Of a DNA stretch of 5,621 nt, positions 1 to 5,621 are shown in pieces. The DNA is taken from assembly GCA_016282455.1 (NCBI GenBank), contig JAEEKM010000152.1, positions 1 through 5,621 on the forward strand, in the 5' to 3' direction. The notes under the pieces were generated by a model, which made no database searches, was not told the DNA's origin, and was given only the letters and a program-made list of their open reading frames with translations. Both the position numbers and the translations under genes were made by a program. How positions within the stretch are numbered: position 1 is the first letter of the stretch; each line of letters starts with the position of its first letter. Source of the stretch: Treponema sp. GTDB taxonomy: Bacteria > Spirochaetota > Spirochaetia > Treponematales > Treponemataceae.

Positions 1-1679
1 CCGCTTGCTGCAATGCGGCCCTTATCAATTACAATTATTCTGTCTGCATGACGCACGGTTTTTAATCTGTGGGCAATCATGATTACGGTTTTTTCTTCCG
101 TCAGATGCTCAATTGCTTTCATCAGGTCACGTTCATTTTCCGGGTCAACATTTGCAGTTGCTTCATCAAGAATGATAACAGGTGCATCTTTCATGATAGC
201 CCTTGCAATGGAAATGCGCTGGCGTTCACCTCCGCTTAAGGAAGCACCGCCTTCACCAATAAGAGTTTCATAGCCCTGGGGCAGGGACATTATAAAATCA
301 TGACAGCAGGCTTTTTTTGCAGCCTCAATCACTTTTTCCATGGGAGCATCGGCCTGCCCAAAGCGAATGTTATTTGCAATCGTGTCATGAAAAAGATAGA
401 CGTTCTGAAAAACAAAACTAAAGTTTTTCATAAGGCTGTCCATGCTGTAGTCCCTTACATTCTTACCGCCAAGGGTAACACTTCCGCTGTCACAGTCCCA
501 GAAACGGGAAAGCAGATGACACAAAGTTGTTTTTCCACCGCCGCTTGGTCCCACAATGGCAAGGGTTGATTTCTCAGGTATTTTAAGGGAGATTCCGTCA
601 ATTATCTTTCTTGCATTTTGAGAATGTGAATTGTAGCTGAAGGAAATGTCTTTTGCCTCAAGGTCTCTGTTCCCAGGTTCCATATCCATTCCGTCAATGT
701 CCATTGCAGGAAGTGAAAGAATGGCATTTGCTTTACTGACCCCAAGGTCAATTACCCGAAGAAGGGCTGAATAGTTTCCGCCTGCTTCCAGTGCATTAAA
801 AAGCATGAAAGAACAGACCAGCATGGTTGCACAGTCTGCAAGGCTCATGCTTGCGTTTAGATAAAAGGAGATGGAAGCAATCATCATTGCAACGCCACTT
901 AATTTTGCAACAAGAGACTGAAGGTTAGAAACCGGAATGCACCTCATTTCCATTTTAATAAGAGTTTTCTTTCTGCGGTTGATTACCTCGTTCAGTTCCT
1001 TACTGCGGCTTCCGGAAAGATTGTAGGCTTTAACTTCTGCAATGCCCTGAATGTATTCAAGCACTTTTGCAATTTCTGCAGTATCATCGCGCATCTTGTC
1101 TTCAGAAATATTTTTTACGGCAAGGCGCATAAAAAGATTTACAAACTCAAAGAGGGCAAAACCTGCAAGACCTACGAGTGCAATCCTCCAGTCAAAAAAG
1201 AAAAGCATAAGGATGATAAGGGCAGTATCGAGCAGTCCCTGAAAAACCATCATCACGGCACGGGTTGCAACATCCCCTACACTCTCCATTGTGTTTGTTG
1301 TAACGGAAGTAATTTCTCCAAGACTGTTGGCATTAAAATATCCCATTGGCAGATAGCGCAGGTGTTCTGCAATCTCAATCCGTTTTTTTGCACAGGTTCT
1401 GTAGCCGCCCTCACACTGCCACATTGCAGTTACCTTACGGGTTATAATTCCTCCGATTATGCTCACGCACATAATTGCAAAGGAAAGCCAGACACTTTTA
1501 CTTTCAAAAGTTTTTCCGTACACAGAAGCGGCAATCACTCCCCGGAGCATTACAGCAACGGCACAAATTCTTAATGCCATAAAAAGCGAATTAAAAATTC
1601 CGACTACTATTGAACCATAAAATTTCTTACGGTTTTCTACATCACAGAATTTAAAAAATTTTATAAGTGTTTCAAACAT
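1..1679 (-). CDS. ABC exporter half-transporter (second subunit), 3' end cut by the window
   Basis: Second half-transporter of the pair. The reading frame is open from the ATG at 1679 to the left edge, giving 559 complete residues with no stop, so the last few tens of residues (by comparison with the 589-residue partner) lie outside. The start MFETLIKFFKFCDVENRKKF is typical of the second subunit in such pairs. Hydrophobic segments lie at about 22-50, 62-80, 147-182 and 252-300, with a cytoplasmic loop EYIQGIAEVKAYN at 208-220. The ATPase domain begins near 340: A-loop Tyr349, Walker A GPSGGGKTT (377-385), Q-loop Gln425, signature LSGGERQR (481-488), Walker B VIILDEAT (501-508), D-loop NVDPENE and H-loop His537. 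The Walker A has Gly and Thr where the partner has Ser and Ser, a tolerated variation. With the glutamate after Walker B kept in both subunits, both ATP sites look consensus rather than one being degenerate. The two proteins share the same domain order but differ clearly in sequence, so this is an old paralogous pair rather than a recent duplication. Substrate unknown. Confidence 0.93.
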   Translation of the reverse strand, partial: MFETLIKFFKFCDVENRKKFYGSIVVGIFNSLFMALRICAVAVMLRGVIAASVYGKTFESKSVWLSFAIMCVSIIGGIITRKVTAMWQCEGGYRTCAKKRIEIAEHLRYLPMGYFNANSLGEITSVTTNTMESVGDVATRAVMMVFQGLLDTALIILMLFFFDWRIALVGLAGFALFEFVNLFMRLAVKNISEDKMRDDTAEIAKVLEYIQGIAEVKAYNLSGSRSKELNEVINRRKKTLIKMEMRCIPVSNLQSLVAKLSGVAMMIASISFYLNASMSLADCATMLVCSFMLFNALEAGGNYSALLRVIDLGVSKANAILSLPAMDIDGMDMEPGNRDLEAKDISFSYNSHSQNARKIIDGISLKIPEKSTLAIVGPSGGGKTTLCHLLSRFWDCDSGSVTLGGKNVRDYSMDSLMKNFSFVFQNVYLFHDTIANNIRFGQADAPMEKVIEAAKKACCHDFIMSLPQGYETLIGEGGASLSGGERQRISIARAIMKDAPVIILDEATANVDPENERDLMKAIEHLTEEKTVIMIAHRLKTVRHADRIIVIDKGRIAAS

Positions 1680-1686
1680 ACTCTTT

Positions 1687-1692
1687 CTTCCT
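1687..1692 (-). promoter_or_regulatory. Shine-Dalgarno of the second ABC gene, overlapping the upstream stop codon
   Basis: The coding strand reads AGGAAG starting inside the TAG stop of the first ABC gene and ends seven bases before the ATG at 1679. The arrangement suggests coupled translation and balanced production of the two subunits, which fits a heterodimer. Confidence 0.55.
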
Positions 1693-3460
1693 ATTCATCC
1701 TTTGATTCAACATGGGCTTCCCACATATTCTTATAAAGTCCGCCCTGTGACAAAAGTTCTTCATGACTTCCGCAGGAATCAATGACACCGTCTTTTATTA
1801 CATAAATCTTATCTGCATCTTTTACGGTAGATAGTCTGTGGGCAATTACAACCAGGGTTTTACCTGCCACAAGTTTTGCAACTGACTTTTGAATGATGGC
1901 TTCATTTTCAGGATCCGTGTAGGCAGTAGCTTCGTCTAAAATTACAATCGGTGCATTTTTCATCATTGCCCTGGCGATTGCAATTCTCTGTCTCTCACCG
2001 CCACTAAGATGAGTTCCGCTTCCACCTGCAACAGTATCAAAGCCCTTGTCCAGAGACTGGATAAAATCATAGAAGCCGCTTTCTTTTGCAACTGCTTCCA
2101 CTTCTTCATCAGTAGCATTCTGACGTCCCAGACGAATGTTTTCCCTTATGCTCATGTCAAAAAGATAATTGTCCTGACTTACATAGGCGACCCTGCGGTT
2201 GTATTCTTCAAGGGAAAGGTCTTTTATATTCACACCGCCTATTTCAACGGAACCGGAGTCAACATCCCACAAAGAAGCAATGAGGCGTGCAATCGTAGAC
2301 TTCCCGCTGCCACTCGGACCGACTAAAGCAGTATATGACCCCTGCGGGAGTGCCATGTTTATTCCGTGAAGAATTTCTTTTTTTTCTTCTCCCTTTTTAT
2401 TTTTGTGATAACTAAAGCGGACATCTTTTAAAACGATTGAATTGTCAACTGGCTTTTTAACATCTGTTTTTGGGCGGGACAGTTCTTCAAGATTCATGAT
2501 TGAGCCGACTTCACCAAAGATAGCACCCGCTTTTGCAATGTCATCATGATAGGTAAAGGCAATTAAAAAAGGCTGTATGGCAGAAACTGCAAGTATGATT
2601 ACGGTTATGAAAAGGGAAGCATCCACACTTCCCTTAAGGAACATAAAGCCGCCGATTGGAAGAAGTGATAAAAGCAGCGAAGGAGTAACAACAGTTGCAA
2701 CGGCATGAGGCCAGATGCAGTCCCGCATCCATTCAACGTAACAGGCAGAACCTTCTCTGGCCGCCTCTACAAAACGTTCATAGGATTTTTTTGTTTTACC
2801 AAAGGCTTTAATTACTTCAATACCGTTTATGTATTCAACGGCAGTGTCATTTAAGGCTTTTGTTTTTTCAAGTGCATAATTAAAACGGGCAGTTCCGTCC
2901 TTAAACATAAAGCACATGGCAATAAAACCAATTGGTAAAACTGCGAAGGATGCAAGGGCAAGCCTCCAGTCAAGAAGAAAAAGGTAAACCAGAAGCAGAA
3001 GGGATAAAATGATGTTGGAAGTATATTCAGGAACGATATGGGCAAGGGTTGTTTCCATGCTGTCTATGCGTTCAATCATTATGCTTTTAAGGGAACCGGA
3101 AGGCATGTCAAGAACAGTTCCCAGAGGAAGGCGGGTAAGTTTATCGCACATTCTCTTTCGGATGTTTCCCAAAAGATTAAAGGTTGCAATGTGGCTTAAG
3201 GAAGTTGAGATTGCATGAAAGACAACGTTCCCCAGCCAGAAGAGGGCAACTACACCTGTCTCCCGGAGAAAAAGATTCCAGTCCCTTTCTCCCTGCAGAA
3301 GCTGGCCGACAATTTTTGCAATCATAAGGTAAGGCAGAATTGAACAGCTTACACTCAGCAGGGCAAAGAAGATGCTGGCGAAGTACTGCCATTTTTTCTC
3401 CGCAGCAAATTCGAAAATCCACGAAATAAGGGATTTCTTTTTTTTACCTGAATCAGACAT
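1691..3460 (-). CDS. ABC exporter half-transporter, membrane plus ATPase domains (first subunit)
   Basis: ATP-driven inner-membrane exporter of the MdlB/MsbA-like (COG1132) type, 589 residues, a normal full length. A basic cytoplasmic N-terminus (residues 1-23) leads into the membrane domain, with hydrophobic segments at about 25-50, 66-90, 147-185 and 252-302, and a conserved cytoplasmic loop EYINGIEVIKAF (209-220). The ATPase domain follows from about 342: A-loop Tyr351, Walker A GPSGSGKST (381-389), Q-loop Gln429, signature LSGGERQR (485-492), Walker B IVILDEAT (505-512) with catalytic Glu510, D-loop YTDPENE and H-loop His541. All catalytic residues are present. The DPENE-type D-loop and the arrangement as two adjacent half-transporters resemble the YbtP/YbtQ and IrtA/IrtB group, but that group includes many members of unknown substrate. 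A charged insertion (353-361) follows the A-loop. It most likely pairs with the product of the next gene, whose ATG is 11 bases beyond this stop codon. ABC exporter identity is certain; the substrate is not. Confidence 0.95.
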   Translation of the reverse strand: MSDSGKKKKSLISWIFEFAAEKKWQYFASIFFALLSVSCSILPYLMIAKIVGQLLQGERDWNLFLRETGVVALFWLGNVVFHAISTSLSHIATFNLLGNIRKRMCDKLTRLPLGTVLDMPSGSLKSIMIERIDSMETTLAHIVPEYTSNIILSLLLLVYLFLLDWRLALASFAVLPIGFIAMCFMFKDGTARFNYALEKTKALNDTAVEYINGIEVIKAFGKTKKSYERFVEAAREGSACYVEWMRDCIWPHAVATVVTPSLLLSLLPIGGFMFLKGSVDASLFITVIILAVSAIQPFLIAFTYHDDIAKAGAIFGEVGSIMNLEELSRPKTDVKKPVDNSIVLKDVRFSYHKNKKGEEKKEILHGINMALPQGSYTALVGPSGSGKSTIARLIASLWDVDSGSVEIGGVNIKDLSLEEYNRRVAYVSQDNYLFDMSIRENIRLGRQNATDEEVEAVAKESGFYDFIQSLDKGFDTVAGGSGTHLSGGERQRIAIARAMMKNAPIVILDEATAYTDPENEAIIQKSVAKLVAGKTLVVIAHRLSTVKDADKIYVIKDGVIDSCGSHEELLSQGGLYKNMWEAHVESKDE

Positions 3461-3466
3461 TTATTT

Positions 3467-3472
3467 CTCCTT
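3467..3472 (-). promoter_or_regulatory. Strong ribosome binding site of the first ABC gene
   Basis: AAGGAG lies six bases upstream of the ATG at 3460, within the 30-base A/T-rich gap after the barrel gene. It fixes the start of the first ABC gene and is the strongest Shine-Dalgarno visible in the window, so this gene can be translated independently of the upstream one. Confidence 0.8.
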
Positions 3473-3490
3473 TTTTATAATTATATTTTT

Positions 3491-4813
3491 CTAAAAACTG
3501 AATCTTGCTTTTACAAAGATAGAAGACAGATCCTTTAACGCTCCGTACTTACCGTCCTTTTCAAACCCAGGAAGGAAAATCCATGCACCGAGAGAAAACT
3601 TTATTTGATCCGAAAGCGCATACTCTGCCTGCGGGTAAATAAAAGAATCCATGTCGTTAAAATTCAAGAGGCCTGTAAAAGAGAGTTCCAGAGTTTCGCT
3701 TAACAAACTTTTTGAAACATTAACCGTAAGTCCGTGTTCAAAGTTTTTTTCTCTGGAAAGATTTTCCATGCTGTCCCAGACATAGTCCATAAAATACTGG
3801 GCAGTAAGAGTCCAGCCTTCATGCATCCAGTCAATGCCGGCAAGGTAAGAAAGTTCATTGTGGCTTTCACTTAAAGAAATACTTTCTGTGCTTTCTGATT
3901 TTTCTTTAATGATTTTTTCAGCTGATTTTTGAAAATGCCGCTGTGGGAAAAAGGCTCCTTCCATGCGAAGAACACTTTCTCCAAGGGGAAGGGCTGCATC
4001 AGCTCCAAACATTAAAAGCCGCTCGTACTCTCCGCTAACACTTATGCCGTTTGGAATGTTAAGAGTGTAATCAAGGAGAGGAAGATTTTCCCAGCCGTAG
4101 AAGGCATAAAGACTCAAGTCACAAAAAGAAAAGTAGCCTGAAAACTTTGCGCCGTATTCTCCCTCCCAAAAGACTGACTCAGGTTTTGTAAAAGCAGTTA
4201 CTTCAAGTGGAAGAGTAAAAGTTGTTCCGCTTGCTTCTATAGTATATTCCACACTTGAAGGAATGAAGAAAGGTCTTAAAACATTTCCTTCCTTTAGCGG
4301 GAGTGCACTTGAATTAAAGAAAGGAATCCAGAAGACATCAAAAGTAACGCTTTTACCTGTTAATGAAAACTGCAGGGCATCTACAGGAAGTTTTGAATCC
4401 TTACTTGTAACGGAAGAAAGGTCAGAAAGATCAGAGGGGCAGATAGTGTTTGTTACATCAATTCCGTCTGCCTTACCCCAGACAATTTTCTGCCGGCCCA
4501 CTCTCAGACTCCAGAAAGAAGATGTGTAATCCAGGTAGACTTCCCCGAGTGAAAAATCAAGATCTCCGGTAAGGACATTGTAGTTTACAAGTGCATCTGC
4601 AAGAAAAGAACTTTCTCCGTACCAGGCATTTAATTTTCCGTTAAAGGAAGTATTGCCCAGGGTATAGTGACCCCGGCTCTTTTCTTGAGTCCATGGGGCT
4701 GAGGCTCCCCAGAGACATTCACCTATTCCAGAAAAATCCACTCCCCCTTCTGCCCCGGGCTGTACTAATGCAAAAGAAAAAAGGCAGACTGCAAGTAATA
4801 TTTTTCTTTTCAT
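3491..4813 (-). CDS. Predicted outer-membrane beta-barrel protein, DUF1302-like
   Basis: Likely outer-membrane channel or barrel of 440 residues. It starts with a signal peptide (MKRK, a hydrophobic core over residues 5-17) with a plausible cleavage after AEG near residue 23. The mature chain alternates polar and aromatic residues in many short strands (for example 56-69, 86-104, 224-240, 333-345, 404-413) and ends in phenylalanine (VKARFSF), the usual C-terminal signal for barrel insertion. Residues 106-128 read GRQKIVWGKADGIDVTN followed by Pro and Asp, closely resembling the GRQ-x-WG-x-aD-G signature of DUF1302-type barrels. A long hydrophilic Lys/Glu/Ser segment (295-320) probably forms a loop. 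Cys10 lies in the signal core in a poor lipobox (LAVC) and so close to the N-terminus that a lipoprotein is unlikely. The gene lies 8 bases after the LolA-like gene and 30 before the first ABC gene. Barrel nature is well supported, the DUF1302 link moderately, and the substrate is unknown. Confidence 0.72.
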   Translation of the reverse strand: MKRKILLAVCLFSFALVQPGAEGGVDFSGIGECLWGASAPWTQEKSRGHYTLGNTSFNGKLNAWYGESSFLADALVNYNVLTGDLDFSLGEVYLDYTSSFWSLRVGRQKIVWGKADGIDVTNTICPSDLSDLSSVTSKDSKLPVDALQFSLTGKSVTFDVFWIPFFNSSALPLKEGNVLRPFFIPSSVEYTIEASGTTFTLPLEVTAFTKPESVFWEGEYGAKFSGYFSFCDLSLYAFYGWENLPLLDYTLNIPNGISVSGEYERLLMFGADAALPLGESVLRMEGAFFPQRHFQKSAEKIIKEKSESTESISLSESHNELSYLAGIDWMHEGWTLTAQYFMDYVWDSMENLSREKNFEHGLTVNVSKSLLSETLELSFTGLLNFNDMDSFIYPQAEYALSDQIKFSLGAWIFLPGFEKDGKYGALKDLSSIFVKARFSF

Positions 4814-4819
4814 AAGCCA

Positions 4820-4823
4820 CCCT
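4820..4823 (-). promoter_or_regulatory. Shine-Dalgarno of the barrel gene, overlapping the upstream stop codon
   Basis: On the coding strand the LolA-like gene's TAG runs straight into GGTGG, giving AGGG followed by six bases and then the barrel ATG at 4813. The ribosome site therefore reuses bases of the upstream stop codon, which suggests translational coupling of the two envelope genes. The overlap is seen directly; the coupling is inferred. Confidence 0.55.
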
Positions 4824-5619
4824 AACGAATACGTCCTTTTTCAAGGGCTGCAACAGTAAAGAGGGAATCATCAATCACACCTTCGTCATAGGTAATGTTT
4901 TTTGTTTCAATAAGAGACCAGGTTCCGGTCTGAATGTTTTCCATTTTCATTTTTTGCGCAGTGATATAGCCCTTGATGGTAACAAAATCGCTGCAGGTTA
5001 AAATGCGGTGCAGGTTGTCCTGTCTGTCATAGAACTCACACTTGTGCATGATAAAATTATCTTTTGAAATATAGGTGATGGTTCTGGGATCTTTTTCTGT
5101 ATGAGCTTTACTTATGCATTCAACCTTGTAGCAGTCTGTGCCGTTAATGTTTTCTTCGCCGAGAAGAGTGTACTCATACTTGTTTAAACTCCTCTCTCCC
5201 ATATCCTGATAGGTAAAATCCGTTCCCATAAAACTTCCTTCGCTTTCACTTCCACTGGAGGCAATGCGGCGGGTCTTTTTCATGGCAGGCATGTAAAGCC
5301 AGTTGTCGGAATCTTTTTTATTTCCCTTTTCATCTTCCTTATATTCAAACATAAGGTAACCCACACCGGAAACATCTTTTGGCGAAGTAAAAACAATTAC
5401 TTCTTTTGTCATGTCACCGTAGTCTTTGCTTTTCATTATTACTTCCCTGATGCGGTCTGAACCTTTTTTGGAATGAATGGTAAGACTTGCAGTACTGGAA
5501 GAAGTTTTTGCTTCGGGCACCTGGTCTGCTTTTTTCATAACCTCGTAGCCGGTAAGATTTTCTGCAAAAAGAGAAGCGCTGAGTAAAAGTGTCGTAAGTG
5601 TAAGAATTATTTTTTTCAT
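4822..5619 (-). CDS. LolA-like periplasmic protein (outer membrane lipoprotein-sorting family)
   Basis: Predicted exported carrier of lipid, lipoprotein or other hydrophobic cargo in the periplasm. The 265-residue product begins with a classic signal peptide (MKKIILTL, then a Leu/Ser-rich core) with a likely signal peptidase I site after LFA at residue 19; no lipobox cysteine is present. The mature part carries the diagnostic block of the LolA-like family (the Pfam family I know as LolA_like): at residues 107-140 a Trp-Leu-Tyr-Met-Pro-Ala stretch, a basic KKTRRI, a Ser/Glu-rich turn, then SFMGTDFTYQDM. The C-terminal part (residues 180-265) is beta-rich and ends LFTVAALEKGRIR, as usual for this family. 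A charged Lys/Glu/Asp segment (93-106) precedes the Trp. The ATG lies two bases from the window edge, so its ribosome site cannot be seen; the start is chosen because it gives a complete signal peptide. It is first of the four visible genes and sits 8 bases before the barrel gene. Family assignment is firm; the cargo is unknown. Confidence 0.85.
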   Translation of the reverse strand: MKKIILTLTTLLLSASLFAENLTGYEVMKKADQVPEAKTSSSTASLTIHSKKGSDRIREVIMKSKDYGDMTKEVIVFTSPKDVSGVGYLMFEYKEDEKGNKKDSDNWLYMPAMKKTRRIASSGSESEGSFMGTDFTYQDMGERSLNKYEYTLLGEENINGTDCYKVECISKAHTEKDPRTITYISKDNFIMHKCEFYDRQDNLHRILTCSDFVTIKGYITAQKMKMENIQTGTWSLIETKNITYDEGVIDDSLFTVAALEKGRIR

Positions 5620-5621
5620 AA

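Noticed and set aside
300..569. Plus-strand open frame of 89 codons opposite the second ABC gene's ATPase domain.
   Set aside because: It is an antisense shadow of a well-conserved ATPase domain, with no plausible ribosome site and no recognisable product. The other plus-strand frames (79-273, 1051-1242, 1362-1574, 2009-2326, 3009-3218, 4263-4529) fail for the same reason.
2378..2385. Second run of eight A on the coding strand, in the first ABC gene after the A-loop.
   Set aside because: The A-AAA-AAG heptamer here is not in the zero frame, so it does not fit the -1 slippage pattern. The run simply encodes a Glu/Lys-rich insertion.
1..2420. Similar blocks around the ATPase motifs of the two ABC genes, resembling a tandem duplication.
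   Set aside because: Similarity is confined to protein motifs shared by all ABC ATPases, and the nucleotide sequences and codons differ. This fits old paralogues, not a recent repeat.
3177..3422. Minus-strand open frame of about 81 codons starting with GTG inside the first ABC gene.
   Set aside because: It overlaps the ABC gene in another frame, has no ribosome site of its own and its Cys/Pro-rich translation resembles no family. It matters only as the -1 frame after the slippery motif.
3480..3485. TATAAT on the coding strand in the gap before the first ABC gene, a possible internal promoter.
   Set aside because: No recognisable -35 element lies at the usual spacing (the hexamer there reads GCAAGA) and there is no TGN extension. 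In an A/T-rich 30-base gap such a match is expected by chance.
4784..4813. Cys10 of the barrel protein as a lipoprotein attachment site.
   Set aside because: The preceding LAV has Val where a small residue is required at -1, and only nine residues precede the cysteine. A standard signal peptidase I site near residue 23 and a C-terminal Phe fit a barrel better.

Overview
The window holds four genes, all on the minus strand and packed end to end with gaps of only 8, 30 and 11 bases. This layout suggests one operon read from right to left. Almost every base is coding, no RNA gene, repeat array or mobile element is visible, and both ends of the window cut through the transcription unit. A moderate-to-low GC content, purine-rich coding strands, a diderm envelope (signal peptides plus an outer-membrane barrel) and the style of the ABC and LolA-like proteins suggest a spirochaete, most likely a host-associated Treponema. 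That placement is inference from general resemblance, not from a marker gene.

Region by region, in transcription order. 5619-4822 encodes a 265-residue exported protein of the 'outer membrane lipoprotein-sorting' LolA-like family, expected to be a periplasmic carrier of lipid or lipoprotein-like cargo. 4813-3491 encodes a 440-residue exported protein that looks like an outer-membrane beta-barrel with a DUF1302-like signature. 3460-1691 and 1679-1 encode two different half-size ABC exporters (membrane domain plus ATPase domain). They most likely pair as a heterodimer in the inner membrane, and the second runs off the left edge a few tens of residues before its expected end.

Taken together the genes supply an inner-membrane ATP-driven exporter, a periplasmic hydrophobic-ligand carrier and an outer-membrane barrel, which could form a route for a hydrophobic compound across the envelope. 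The alternative is equally serious. LolA-like and DUF1302-like genes are commonly neighbours of MMPL/RND-type transporters, so the first two genes may belong with a transporter lying just to the right of the window, with the ABC pair simply co-transcribed or adjacent. No substrate can be assigned from the sequence. I found no clearly undescribed system. The main points of interest are the mixed gene order, the long polar segment in the barrel, and an in-frame A-AAA-AAG motif at the start of the first ABC gene.
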